Positions 29,495-38,092 of a stretch of 64,000 nt of DNA are shown here, in pieces. Position 1 is the first letter of the stretch. Every line of letters starts with the position of its first letter. Origin of the DNA: Rhodoferax sp. (GTDB lineage Bacteria; Pseudomonadota; Gammaproteobacteria; Burkholderiales; Burkholderiaceae_C); NCBI RefSeq assembly GCF_028688795.1, contig NZ_JAQTXM010000006.1, positions 103,221 to 167,220 on the forward strand, read 5' to 3'. The notes below the pieces were generated by a model. The model was given only the letters and a program-made list of their open reading frames with translations, was not told the DNA's origin and made no database searches. Made by a program: the position numbers and the translations under genes.

Positions 29495-30762
29495 GGCATC
29501 GCCCCTTTCTCGACCAAGTGGTCGGCCACCATTTCGGTCAGGCCAACCACCGGCAAATCCATTTGGTAATGCTCCAGGCCTTCCTCCAGAACTATGCGGC
29601 AGTTGGCACAGGCCGTGACGATGCGGTCAGGCTTGACGGCTTCAAACTGGGTCTTTTTCACCTTGAAGGCCTGCATGCGCAAAGGCTCGCCTTCTTCAAT
29701 GGCCGAGGCGCCGCCGCCGCCACCGCAACACCAGTTCATGTAACCAGCGTCTGGCATCTCAACAAAGTTCTTTGACACCATGGCCATCAAATCGCGTTGC
29801 GGCTGAATCACCCCGCCGCGGCGCGCCAGCTGGCACGGGTCATGGAAGGTCAGGCGGTCTTTCTCGAAGCCTTCGGTTTTGAGCAACCCCTGCGCCTGGA
29901 ACTCGCCCAGCACCTCAACGATGTGCTGCACCTTGAAGGTAAACGGGCGTCCCATCAGGTTGGAACCTTCCCAGCGCAGCGCGGTGTACGCGTGGCCGCA
30001 TTCAGGGCTGATCACGGTCTTAACCTTGAGGGTTTCAGCCCCTTCCACAATCCGCGAGACGATGACCCTGGCAATGTCACTGTTACCCATCTGAATGCCG
30101 GCGTTAGTGGCCTCAAACGCGGTGGAGCACAGTGTCCAGGTTTTGCCCACATGGGCCATGATCTTGGCAATGGCGCCCAGGTATTCCGGGAAATTCATGA
30201 TCTCCATGCTGGAGAGCATGACCATGTACTCAGCCCCTTCCACATCCAGCGGAATCGGCAGGCCAAAGTCTTTTTCCACATGTTTCATCTGCGCCTTGAC
30301 CGCCGGCAGCTTCACGCCCATCGGGCTGCCAATGGTCACCGTGCGGGTCGCTGCACCTTTGATGCCATCCGGAGAATTGCCCGAGGCAGACATGCCCTCG
30401 CGCATTTTGCGCACCATGTAGACGATGTCATTGCCCGCCGGGCAAACAGCCGAGCAGCGGCCACACAAGGTGCAAGAGTTGTAGACCAACTCCTGCCACT
30501 CGCCCAGTTCGGCATCTGTGACAGGTTTGCTCAAACCCACCAGCTTTTTGATGCGCCCCAACACCGTGTATTCCTGCTCGTAGAGGCGGCGCATGGGCTC
30601 CAGTTTGTGGATGGGTGTGTATTTAGGGTCGCCAGTTTCTGTATAAAACAGACAAGCTTCGGCACACAGACCGCAATGCACACAACTGCTGAAGTAGCTG
30701 GCAATCGGCGCGTCAATGATTTCCTTGAGCACACGCACGCCTTTTTCAAGTGTGGCACTCAT
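29491..30762 (-). CDS. isp2: Isp2: HdrD/DsrK-like iron-sulfur electron-transfer protein
   Basis: 423 residues. Two [4Fe-4S] ferredoxin motifs are near the N-terminus, CVHCGLCAEAC (about residue 27) and CTLCGRCSAVCP (about 97). Two CCG (heterodisulfide-reductase) cysteine-rich modules follow, including NWCCGGGGGAS and VTACANCRIVLEEG. Such proteins bind extra [4Fe-4S] clusters and pass electrons between the hydrogenase and a membrane partner. Cytoplasmic side is expected, as no signal peptide is seen. It overlaps isp1 and the following gene by 4 bases each. Confidence 0.9.
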   Translation of the reverse strand: MSATLEKGVRVLKEIIDAPIASYFSSCVHCGLCAEACLFYTETGDPKYTPIHKLEPMRRLYEQEYTVLGRIKKLVGLSKPVTDAELGEWQELVYNSCTLCGRCSAVCPAGNDIVYMVRKMREGMSASGNSPDGIKGAATRTVTIGSPMGVKLPAVKAQMKHVEKDFGLPIPLDVEGAEYMVMLSSMEIMNFPEYLGAIAKIMAHVGKTWTLCSTAFEATNAGIQMGNSDIARVIVSRIVEGAETLKVKTVISPECGHAYTALRWEGSNLMGRPFTFKVQHIVEVLGEFQAQGLLKTEGFEKDRLTFHDPCQLARRGGVIQPQRDLMAMVSKNFVEMPDAGYMNWCCGGGGGASAIEEGEPLRMQAFKVKKTQFEAVKPDRIVTACANCRIVLEEGLEHYQMDLPVVGLTEMVADHLVEKGAMP

Positions 30763-31418
30763 ACTGCGACTCCTTTATGGCCATTAACCGTGCCGTTGAA
30801 CCAGCGCGAGCCAAACACGGTGAAGGCGTGAAACAGCTTGGTGAACGGCAAAAACACCAGCAGCAGCTCGACGCAGAAAATGTGCAGGGTCAGCATGCTG
30901 GTGTAGGGCAACAGCAAATGCCGTACTGCCAGCCAACCAGTCAGCAAGGGCATGAAGGTCAGCCCCCAGGTGAACCAGTCTTCAAACGTCGACAAAAACC
31001 GTTTGACCGGGTTTTTGATGCGGTCCACCAGCAACACCAGCATGGCAGCCAGAGTGATGATCGTCACCATATCGACAAACTGCGACGGCAGCGCAGGCCA
31101 CGACACCCCCAGCAGGCTTTCAATCAGCTTGATGTGGGGCGCAAACAAAAACACCACCACCGCCAACCCCACATGAAAAATGCCGCCGGCAATGTAGGTC
31201 ACAGGCGCTTTTTTCAGCAAACCCTCCGCAGGCAAGGTGCGCCTGAAGATGGTGTGCCAGCCCGATGCGCCAGCGAGGCTGCGCGGTGCCGACAGGTCTT
31301 TTTTGCGGCCCAGGCTGTAAACCTCAAACAGCCGCCAGAGAACGCCCGCCACAAAAATAGCAATGGAAATATTAAGGCCCGTGCCCCTGACCCAGGTCAG
31401 CAATTGCATGTCGTTCAT
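30759..31418 (-). CDS. isp1: Isp1: DsrM/NarI-like membrane b-type cytochrome
   Basis: 219 residues with about five membrane segments, of the NarI/DsrM type. Candidate haem ligands are His in IAGGIFHVGLAVVV, VRHLLLPYTSMLTLHIF and FTKLFHAFT. In Thiocapsa Isp1 and Isp2 together connect the periplasmic HynSL dimer with membrane or cytoplasmic electron carriers. It stands in place of the usual HoxZ/HyaC cytochrome b. ATGA overlaps with hynS upstream and isp2 downstream imply tight coupling. Confidence 0.88.
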   Translation of the reverse strand: MNDMQLLTWVRGTGLNISIAIFVAGVLWRLFEVYSLGRKKDLSAPRSLAGASGWHTIFRRTLPAEGLLKKAPVTYIAGGIFHVGLAVVVFLFAPHIKLIESLLGVSWPALPSQFVDMVTIITLAAMLVLLVDRIKNPVKRFLSTFEDWFTWGLTFMPLLTGWLAVRHLLLPYTSMLTLHIFCVELLLVFLPFTKLFHAFTVFGSRWFNGTVNGHKGVAV

Positions 31419-32512
31419 TTTTGTTTCTCCAGATCAGCCAGGGTGGTGGTTTCATGCCCCAACTTGGCCGCGCTCTTCTTGGCGCGGTTCATCAGGCTCA
31501 CGCCCACACCCACGGCAATGCCCACACTGGCCGCAACTGCCACCGTCTTGACCGGGCTGGCTGGCATGGACAGCGCCTGGTAGAAACCACCGCCATCCCA
31601 AAAGTCAGGCTCGGAACAACCCAGGCAACCATGCCCGGACTCCACTGGCCATGAGGTGCCCGCGTTCCACTTGGTGGTGGCGCACGAGTTGTAAGTTACC
31701 GGGCCTTTGCAGCCCAGCTCAAACAGGCACCAGCCATTGCGCGCGCCTTCGTCGTCAAAAGTCTTGGCAAACTTGCCCTGGTCGTAAAACGGCCGGCGGT
31801 AACAGCGGTCGTGAATGGTTTCGCCGTAAAACGATTTGGGCCGGCCCTTCTTGTCCAACTCGGGCAGCGTGCCGAAGGTCAGGAAGTGCGCCAGCACACC
31901 CGTCATCACCACCGGAATCGGCGGGCAACCCGGAATGTTGACGATGGGCTTGTCCTTGATGATGTCTGACACCGACACCGCACCGGTCGGATTCGGGTGG
32001 GCTCTAGGCAAGCCGCCGTAACTGGCGCACGAGCCCATGGCAATGATGGCCGCCGCACCCTTAGCAACTTCTTTCAGGGTGTCCAGATTGGAGCGCCCAC
32101 CGATGCACGAGTAGGCCCCGTCCAGCCCCAGCGGAATCGAGCCATCCACGATCAACAGGTACTTGCCCTCGTTGGCTTTCATGGCCGCGTGCAGGGCTTC
32201 TTCGGCCTGGTGACCAGCAGCCGCCATCAGGGTTTCCTGATAGTCAAGCGACACCGAATTAAAGATCAGTTGCTCCAGCGTGGGCGAATGAGACCGGGTG
32301 ATGGACTCGGTGCAGCCCGTGCATTCCTGAAACGGCAACCAGATCACCGAGGGGCGTTTGGCTGGCGCCGGGGTGGCTGCCAGTGCTTGCGCCATCGCTT
32401 GGCCCGCCATGGGCGGCAACGCCATCATGGAGGCCAATGTGGCGCAGTACTTGGAAAAATTTCGTCGACTGATGCCAGCCCTGGCAAGCGACTCAATCAA
32501 TGGTTCATGCAT
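31415..32512 (-). CDS. hynS: [NiFe]-hydrogenase small subunit (HynS), Tat-exported
   Basis: 365 residues. A twin-arginine signal SRRNFSKYC at residues 15-23 precedes the mature protein. The proximal cluster region reads QECTGCTES and MGSCASYGG, i.e. Gly at the positions where oxygen-tolerant group 1d enzymes have extra Cys, so a standard four-Cys [4Fe-4S] cluster is expected. Distal and medial cluster ligands are HDRCYRRP, NGWCLFELGC, YNSC and GHGCLGCSEPDFWD. A C-terminal membrane helix (TVAVAASVGIAVGVGVSL) and a basic tail anchor it. It carries electrons from HynL to Isp1. The start lies 45 bases after the HupH-like gene. Confidence 0.94.
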   Translation of the reverse strand: MHEPLIESLARAGISRRNFSKYCATLASMMALPPMAGQAMAQALAATPAPAKRPSVIWLPFQECTGCTESITRSHSPTLEQLIFNSVSLDYQETLMAAAGHQAEEALHAAMKANEGKYLLIVDGSIPLGLDGAYSCIGGRSNLDTLKEVAKGAAAIIAMGSCASYGGLPRAHPNPTGAVSVSDIIKDKPIVNIPGCPPIPVVMTGVLAHFLTFGTLPELDKKGRPKSFYGETIHDRCYRRPFYDQGKFAKTFDDEGARNGWCLFELGCKGPVTYNSCATTKWNAGTSWPVESGHGCLGCSEPDFWDGGGFYQALSMPASPVKTVAVAASVGIAVGVGVSLMNRAKKSAAKLGHETTTLADLEKQK

Positions 32513-32557
32513 GATGCGCGTCCCCTCGTCATAGAAGTTTTACGTCAAACCACCACC

Positions 32558-32977
32558 TCAACTCATATTGGCAACCAGCAACTCAAGCCGCTCCAGCCCG
32601 CTGCGTATGTCATCCACATGCGCCTTGACCAGTTTGGGGACGTGGGTCACCTCAATGAAGGCAGACATCACACCGCCTGCCGGGTTGTGGTGCTCAACCC
32701 ACCAGACACCTGGGCAGTTGGTTTCGTTCAACGTAGATTCGCCATCGGCGTCCAGCGCGATGCGGATTTCGCCAGCGCCCAGGCGCTCGCGCAGCCAGTC
32801 CAGATCAGCAGCACTCAGGGGCATGGCCAGCAGGTCGATGGCTGCGCTCTCGCCACTGTCAATCAAGCGGCGCACCCGGTCTGCAATCTCGCGCAACAAC
32901 ACGGCAGCGTTGCCCGACAGCGCGGCTGCGGGGGCAACAGCACTGACTGTGACGATGGCAATGTCATCAAGCTTCAT
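32558..32977 (-). CDS. HupH/HyaF-like hydrogenase maturation protein, single domain
   Basis: 139 residues, about half of HyaF/HupH (near 280 residues). The C-terminal part (NCPGVWWVEHHNPAGGVMSAF, then IEVTHVPKLVKAHVDDI) resembles a HupH_C domain, which in other operons assists small-subunit maturation or iron-sulfur cluster assembly. The first 60 residues are helical and Ala-rich. It begins inside the end of the protease gene (4-base overlap) and ends 45 bases before hynS. Confidence 0.75.
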   Translation of the reverse strand: MKLDDIAIVTVSAVAPAAALSGNAAVLLREIADRVRRLIDSGESAAIDLLAMPLSAADLDWLRERLGAGEIRIALDADGESTLNETNCPGVWWVEHHNPAGGVMSAFIEVTHVPKLVKAHVDDIRSGLERLELLVANMS

Positions 32978-33444
32978 GTGGTTTGCCAGTCTTCAATGAG
33001 TTGCCGAATGGCCGCAGCCACAGCCGGAATGCTGGCAGCCACCACTGGCGTGGGCAACTCGCCCCAATCCACCACTTGCGGCTGGATCGCCAGCAGGGCT
33101 CGCTTTTGCGGCCAGTGGCCTGACAACAAGGCAATGGCGCGCAGGTCCGTCAAACCCACCTCATGCACCGTGGACTTGCGGTTGCCCAACAAAAAAGCAT
33201 CCATGGCGTCGCCATCAAACAGCTTCCAGCTGCCCGGCGCTGCATTGATGTTGGCGGCGTCCACAACGATCAAGGCGTCGGCATCCTGAATTGGCCCGGC
33301 CAGCGTGAAAGACAAGGTGCCGCCGTCTAGCAACTCAACGCCATCGGGCAGCGGCGCACCCTGACTCAACGCGTGCAGCACATGGATACCCACCCCCTCA
33401 TCGCTGAGGAGCGTGTTTCCTATGCCGAGCACAAGCAAGTTCAT
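32974..33444 (-). CDS. hynD: Hydrogenase maturation endopeptidase (HynD/HyaD family)
   Basis: 156 residues. The family N-terminus LVLGIGNTLLSDEGVGIHVL carries the nickel-sensing Glu; a second ligand is the Asp in ALIVVDAANI and the third is His in STVHEVGLTDL. It removes the C-terminal peptide of HynL after nickel insertion. It is the first gene of the hydrogenase operon and lies downstream of an FNR box and a matched -10. It overlaps the HupH-like gene by 4 bases. Confidence 0.9.
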   Translation of the reverse strand: MNLLVLGIGNTLLSDEGVGIHVLHALSQGAPLPDGVELLDGGTLSFTLAGPIQDADALIVVDAANINAAPGSWKLFDGDAMDAFLLGNRKSTVHEVGLTDLRAIALLSGHWPQKRALLAIQPQVVDWGELPTPVVAASIPAVAAAIRQLIEDWQTT

Positions 33445-33474
33445 GACGGTGTTATTTGAGCTTAAGTGACTACA

Positions 33475-33480
33475 AATGTA
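33475..33480 (-). promoter_or_regulatory. Predicted -10 of the hydrogenase operon
   Basis: Minus-sense TACATT. A start site at about 33468, predicted from it, would place the FNR box centre at -41.5, the class II activator position, leaving a leader of about 24 bases before hynD. Confidence 0.6.
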
Positions 33481-33502
33481 GGTTTGTCAAACTGGCACCT
33501 CG

Positions 33503-33516
33503 TTGATATAAATCAA
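33503..33516. promoter_or_regulatory. Perfect FNR/ANR box
   Basis: TTGATATAAATCAA, an exact match to the TTGAT-N4-ATCAA consensus of FNR-type regulators. It lies between hynD and hypC. Its spacing to the minus-strand TACATT fits activation of the hydrogenase operon under low oxygen. Whether hypC also responds is unclear, since its expected -10 position is poor. Confidence 0.85.
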
Positions 33517-33584
33517 CTGTTGATTGTTCCTTATCGCGATAGTCATGCGCTGGTATTTACCTTAATTTCATACTTACAAACGTC

Positions 33585-33812
33585 ATGTGTCTCGCTGTTC
33601 CCATGCAAATCACCGCCATCAATGGCTTGTCGGCCCATTGCGAGGCACGCGGCGTATACCGGGATATTTCTATCTTTATGCTGCGCGACGACCCGCCGCA
33701 GATCGACGATTTTGTGATGGTCAGCATGGGTCAGGCGGTCAGAATAGTCAGCGCCGAAGATGCCCGTCTGTCCTGGGAACTTTATGACCAGATCCTGGCG
33801 GACCCTGGGTAA
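33585..33812 (+). CDS. hypC: Hydrogenase maturation chaperone HypC/HupF
   Basis: 75 residues starting MCLAVPMQI, with the essential Cys2 that binds the Fe(CN)2CO precursor with HypD. Length is normal. Middle VSMGQAVRIVSAEDARLSWEL is typical. It is divergent from the hydrogenase operon across 140 bases containing the FNR box. No other hyp gene (A, B, D, E, F) is in the window, so the rest of the maturation set must be elsewhere. No clear Shine-Dalgarno. Confidence 0.9.
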   Translation: MCLAVPMQITAINGLSAHCEARGVYRDISIFMLRDDPPQIDDFVMVSMGQAVRIVSAEDARLSWELYDQILADPG

Positions 33813-33824
33813 ACTTTCGTCAAC

Positions 33825-34919
33825 TCACCCGATTGATTCCACCTGGCGCGACTGGTCGTAAGCACTGCCAAAGCGGTTGGCCAGCAGGTCAGGCAGGGCC
33901 ACTTGCTCTTGCCGGATGAAACCTTGCTGCGGTAGTTTGCCCTGACGGAACAAATCCACTGCCGCACAAATGCCCGCCGCCGTGGTGATCTGGATGGCGC
34001 TCATGGGCTGATCTTCTGAGCGGTCGGCAAAAATCTTGCGGGCAAACACCTCTTGCACAAACTGGCCGTCACGCTCGCCGCTAACGGTCACAAACACCAG
34101 CACCACGTCTTGCATGGTCAGCGGAATGGAGCGCCTAAAAATGGCTTTGAGGGTTTCCTGGTCGTGCTGCATGCCAAGCTCTTGCAGCAGCATTTTCATC
34201 AGGTCGCGATGGCCAGGGTAGCGCACGGTTTTGTAATCTAGTGTCTCGACCCGGCCCTTCAGCGTGTCGCACAGCGTGCCTAGACCACCCGAGGTGTTGA
34301 AGGCCTCGTACTCGGTGCCATCCAGTGAAAAGTGCTCCAGGCCTTCCAGTGGCAGGGCTTCAATCAAGGCGCCGTTGTGGATGGCTTCGCAGGGGTGGCA
34401 ATACTCGTTGATGAGGCCGTCCACGCTCCAGGTCAGGTTGTATTTAAGGGCGTTGGTCGGAAAGGCCGGCAGCGCCCCGACACGCATCTTGACCTCACGC
34501 AAGCTGCTGAACTTCTGGCTCAGGTGGTGCGCCACAATGCCAATGAAGCCAGGCGCCAGCCCGCACTGCGGCATGAACGCTGTCTTGGCGCCATCGGCCA
34601 ATTTCATGATGCCGCGGGTGGCGGCCACGTCTTCTGTCAAATCAAAATAGTGGCAACCAGCAGCCTTGGCTTGCGTGGCCACGGTGAGCGCCAAGTGGTA
34701 GGGCAACGCGTTGATGACGGCATCAAAGCCTTGCAGACATTTCAACAATTCTGCGGCATTCGATGTGTCGACCAACTCGGTTTGCAGATCCAGATGGCTC
34801 AGGCTTTTCAGCGCCACCACACTGCAGTCCACCACCTTGAGCTGGTAGTCGCCGCTTTGCGACAACAGCTTGGCAATCACTTGGCCAATGTGGCCCGCAC
34901 CCATTAAAACAACACGCAT
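33825..34919 (-). CDS. Saccharopine dehydrogenase-like oxidoreductase (possible lysine 6-dehydrogenase)
   Basis: 364 residues. N-terminal Rossmann motif VVLMGAGHIGQVIAKLL, then VINALPYHLALTVATQA, and the saccharopine-reductase-like C-terminal domain (MPQCGLAPGFIGIVAHHL, TSGGLGTL, VRYPGHRDLMKMLL). Proteins of this kind act on lysine or saccharopine in lysine breakdown; which reaction is not fixed by sequence. Two adjacent ATG codons exist at 34922 and 34919; the second is 6 bases from GGAG and is preferred. It is divergent from an Lrp regulator and convergent with hypC (12 bases apart). Confidence 0.85.
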   Translation of the reverse strand: MRVVLMGAGHIGQVIAKLLSQSGDYQLKVVDCSVVALKSLSHLDLQTELVDTSNAAELLKCLQGFDAVINALPYHLALTVATQAKAAGCHYFDLTEDVAATRGIMKLADGAKTAFMPQCGLAPGFIGIVAHHLSQKFSSLREVKMRVGALPAFPTNALKYNLTWSVDGLINEYCHPCEAIHNGALIEALPLEGLEHFSLDGTEYEAFNTSGGLGTLCDTLKGRVETLDYKTVRYPGHRDLMKMLLQELGMQHDQETLKAIFRRSIPLTMQDVVLVFVTVSGERDGQFVQEVFARKIFADRSEDQPMSAIQITTAAGICAAVDLFRQGKLPQQGFIRQEQVALPDLLANRFGSAYDQSRQVESIG

Positions 34920-35010
34920 CATGCACTCCTTCAGTTCTGTGAATGTGGTCAGTTTAGGGGCTAGTATTGTCAGATGCATCGAACAATATGACGATAAATA
35001 TGGCTTAAAT

Positions 35011-35041
35011 GTCAAAATGACGCGACAAAAGTCAAAATGAC
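35011..35041. promoter_or_regulatory. Twin palindromic operator, probable Lrp site
   Basis: GTCAAAATGAC occurs at 35011-35021 and again at 35031-35041. Each is itself an inverted repeat (GTCA-AAA-TGAC), and the copies are exactly 20 bases apart, about two helical turns. They lie between the saccharopine dehydrogenase-like gene and the divergent Lrp gene, 21 bases before the latter, where an autoregulating Lrp protein would bind. Confidence 0.7.
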
Positions 35042-35061
35042 TAAACCGGACCAAATTTTCC

Positions 35062-35526
35062 ATGCCCCCACCCATTACCCCCACACCGCCCGCCTTGCGT
35101 GACACGCTTGACCGCGAGTTAATCGCCTTGCTGCAAACCAACGCGCGTGAATCCGCCGCCAATCTGGCGCGCAAACTGGGCACGGCGCGCACCACCGTGC
35201 TGGCCAGAATCAGCCGACTTGAGCGCGAAGGCATCATTGCCGGCTACACCGTGCGGCTGGCGCAAGACGTGCTGAACCAGGGCCTGCAAGCATTCGTTGG
35301 CTTAACGGTGCAGCCCAAAGCCGGCCGTGAGGTAGAGGCCCGACTGGCGCGCATGTTCGAGGTGCGCCAGCTCTGCGCGGTCAGTGGCGAATTTGATTAC
35401 GTGCTGCTGTTGCACGCCGAATCTGCGGTGCGTCTCAACACCCTGCTGGACGATATTCGCAACCTGGAAGGCGTGGTAAAAACCACCACCTCGGTGGCGC
35501 TGGCCTGGAAGATAGAGCGCACCTGA
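35062..35526 (+). CDS. Lrp/AsnC-family transcription regulator
   Basis: 154 residues. Helix-turn-helix at about 15-60 (LDRELIALLQTNARESAANL, then ARTTVLARISRLEREGII) and a C-terminal RAM/AsnC ligand-binding domain with SGEFDYVLLL. It probably senses an amino acid, likely lysine or a product, and controls the divergent dehydrogenase gene; the twin palindromes in between support this. Start ATG at 35062, after a Pro-rich N-terminus MPPPITPTPP. Confidence 0.9.
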   Translation: MPPPITPTPPALRDTLDRELIALLQTNARESAANLARKLGTARTTVLARISRLEREGIIAGYTVRLAQDVLNQGLQAFVGLTVQPKAGREVEARLARMFEVRQLCAVSGEFDYVLLLHAESAVRLNTLLDDIRNLEGVVKTTTSVALAWKIERT

Positions 35527-35598
35527 GGCGCCCAGTCAGTTAGTCCGCACTTGCCATCGGTATACTGATCTGCAGGCCTAACCCCAGGCTTCAACTGC

Positions 35599-37302
35599 AT
35601 GACTGCCACTCACAAAACCTCGCCCGCCAAGCCCACACTGCGCCTACAGGCTGAAGTGGCCGCCCGGGACACTACTGCAAGCGCTGCAGAACACACGCAA
35701 GACTTGTCACCCATTGCCATGCGCAAGCTCATTCACGAACTGCGTGTGCACCAGATTGAGCTGGAACTGCAAAACGACGAACTGCGCCGCACCCAGGCCG
35801 AGCGCGACATGGCGCAAGCGCGCTATTTCGACTTTTATGATTTGGCTCCCGTAGGCTATTTCACCCTCGACCTGCAGGGGCTGATTTTGCAAGCCAACCT
35901 GACCAGCGCCAGCCAGCTGGGCGTGGCGCGGTCCAAGCTGCACAAGCACAAGCTTGATGCCTTCATTCACCACGAAGACCAGGACAGCTTCTACCTGATG
36001 CGCAAAAAAGCCAGCACCAGCAACGAGTCCCAGTCGTGTGAACTGCGTTTGATCAAACCCAAAACCAAGCCAATTTGGGTTCGGGTGGACGCCATAGCAG
36101 CCGTGGAGGATGACGACACACCGGTCCTGCGCCTGGTGGTGATTGACATTTCTGAGCGCAAGCGGCTGGAAGCCTCACAGCTGGCCAACAGCAAGTTCCG
36201 CGATGCCATTTTGGACTCGGTTTCCGCTCAAATTGCGGTACTGGACAGCGACGGCATCATTCTGGCGGTCAACCAAACTTGGCGAGAGTTTGCGCGGGAC
36301 AACCGTACCGAGCCTGCAGAACCCGACAGCGGCACGTACATTGGCGTCAATTACCTTGACCTGTGCCTGGCGATACAGGAGGGTGACGCACAGCAAGACG
36401 CAGCACAGGTGCGCAATGGCATTCTGCAAGTGATCGCAGGCAGCCTGCCCAACTTTCATCTTGACTACCATTGCCATTCGCCAACAACACAGCGCTGGTT
36501 CAACTTGTCCGTGACGCCCATGAACCTGGAGGGTCATGGCGTGGTCGTGACACACACCGACATCACCGAACAGAAACGGCTGCAAGCAGCAGAACTCACG
36601 CACGCGGTTGAAGGCGGGCTGGCCACGTCGCGCCAGCAATTGCGTGAATTGGTGGCCCTCAATGAAGCTGAGCGGGAAGAAGAAAGAAAACACATCGCCC
36701 GAGAAGTGCATGACGAACTGGGTCAATTCCTGACTGCACTGCGCATGGACTTGTCTTTGATGACCATGCGTTTTGGCGCACTTGATACGGCCTTGGTCAC
36801 GCAGGTTGACGCCAGCAAAGCGCTGGTTGATCGCGCCATTCGGTCAGTACGCCGGGTGGCTGCCAATTTGCGCCCACCCGAACTCGACTTGGGCTTGGTG
36901 ACAGCGCTCGAATTTTTGTGCAAGGAATTCAACCGGCACAACGGCGCCGCCTGCCAGCTGAAACTGTCTGTGCCGTACATTGCCGTGGATGACGCCCATA
37001 CCGTGGTTATTTTCCGCATCGTGCAAGAATCGCTGACCAACGTGGCACGTTATGCCCAGGCCACGCAGGTCATCGTTGACCTAGGTTGTGACGGTACGCA
37101 ACTTGGCCTCGAAATTCGTGACAACGGCCAAGGCTTTGACATGGCAGCCGTGGCAGCCCGAAAAACGCTTGGCTTGCTCGGCATGCGTGAGCGTGCCCTG
37201 GCTTTGGCGGGGCATCTGGAGGTGATCAGTGCGCCCGGCCAAGGCACCGTGGTGGCAGTTACCATTCCGCTTGACTTGAACATGAACCAGCCCAACCCAT
37301 GA
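35599..37302 (+). CDS. PAS-domain sensor histidine kinase (NarL/HisKA_3 type)
   Basis: 567 residues, no membrane segment, so cytosolic. Helical N-terminus (40-75, IHELRVHQIELELQNDELRR), first PAS at about 80-190 (FYDLAPVGYFTLDLQGLILQ), second PAS at 195-325, then the HisKA_3 dimerisation helix with phospho-His in HIAREVHDELGQ near residue 375, and a HATPase with VQESLTNVARYA (N box) and IRDNGQGF (G1). It phosphorylates the response regulator encoded next, with which it overlaps by 4 bases. Signal unknown. Confidence 0.92.
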   Translation: MTATHKTSPAKPTLRLQAEVAARDTTASAAEHTQDLSPIAMRKLIHELRVHQIELELQNDELRRTQAERDMAQARYFDFYDLAPVGYFTLDLQGLILQANLTSASQLGVARSKLHKHKLDAFIHHEDQDSFYLMRKKASTSNESQSCELRLIKPKTKPIWVRVDAIAAVEDDDTPVLRLVVIDISERKRLEASQLANSKFRDAILDSVSAQIAVLDSDGIILAVNQTWREFARDNRTEPAEPDSGTYIGVNYLDLCLAIQEGDAQQDAAQVRNGILQVIAGSLPNFHLDYHCHSPTTQRWFNLSVTPMNLEGHGVVVTHTDITEQKRLQAAELTHAVEGGLATSRQQLRELVALNEAEREEERKHIAREVHDELGQFLTALRMDLSLMTMRFGALDTALVTQVDASKALVDRAIRSVRRVAANLRPPELDLGLVTALEFLCKEFNRHNGAACQLKLSVPYIAVDDAHTVVIFRIVQESLTNVARYAQATQVIVDLGCDGTQLGLEIRDNGQGFDMAAVAARKTLGLLGMRERALALAGHLEVISAPGQGTVVAVTIPLDLNMNQPNP

Positions 37303-37925
37303 TCAATTTACTCCTTGCAGACGACCACGCCATTGTGCGCAGTGGTTTGGCCCAAATTTTTGCACTGTCACCCGATGTGGTGGTGGCGGGTGAAGCCGCT
37401 GACGGCACCGAGGCAATGGAATTGTTGCGGCTCAAACATTTTGACTTGCTGCTGCTCGACCTCAACATGCCGGGCATCAGCGGGCCGGATTTGATTGCGC
37501 GAATCAAGGCGCATCAGCCAGACCTGCCAATTTTGGTGCTCAGCATGCACGACGAACCGCAGGTGGCCGCCCGGGCGCTCAAGGCCGGGGCCAACGGCTA
37601 CATCAGCAAAGACTGCGAGCCCGACGTGCTGCTGGCAGCCATTCGCAAAGTGGCGGGGCGTGGCAACTACATCGACCCAGCCATTGCCAGCCAAATGGCT
37701 TTTGCAACCACCGAGCGCCGTTCAGCGCACAGCCGCCTGTCTGAGCGGGAACTCAGCGTGCTGCGCCTGCTGACCAAAGGCCTAGGCGTGAAAGAAATTG
37801 GCGACCAACTGGCCATCAGCGGCAAAACCGTCAGCACGCACAAAGCCCGCCTGATGGAAAAACTCAACACCAGCAACATGGCAGAGCTGATGCGCTACGC
37901 CATCGCGCACGAGCTGCAGGCTTAG
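37299..37925 (+). CDS. LuxR/NarL-family response regulator
   Basis: 208 residues. Receiver domain with acidic pocket LLLADDHAIVRSG and phospho-Asp in LLLLDLNMPGISG (about residue 54). LuxR-type DNA-binding domain at 145-205 (LSERELSVLRLLTKGLGVKE, then TVSTHKARLMEKL). Partner of the kinase upstream (ATGA overlap). Target genes are not visible; 167 non-coding bases follow before the HDOD gene. Confidence 0.94.
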   Translation: MINLLLADDHAIVRSGLAQIFALSPDVVVAGEAADGTEAMELLRLKHFDLLLLDLNMPGISGPDLIARIKAHQPDLPILVLSMHDEPQVAARALKAGANGYISKDCEPDVLLAAIRKVAGRGNYIDPAIASQMAFATTERRSAHSRLSERELSVLRLLTKGLGVKEIGDQLAISGKTVSTHKARLMEKLNTSNMAELMRYAIAHELQA

Positions 37926-38092
37926 CATCCGGCCATTGCCCCGGACACCAGTGGCCCACTGGTTGTCATGGCGCTGCCGCACCCGGCCCTGACAACACTG
38001 TAGGCCGCGCCCTACCCCGCATCAGGCATTTCACACAACCAAATCAGCCTGGCCTGATGGCGCGGGCAGGCCACCTTGAACATCATTGACTG

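Noticed and set aside
29797..30831. 344-codon plus-strand frame opposite isp2
   Set aside because: Antisense to a protein with clear iron-sulfur motifs; composition of a shadow frame.
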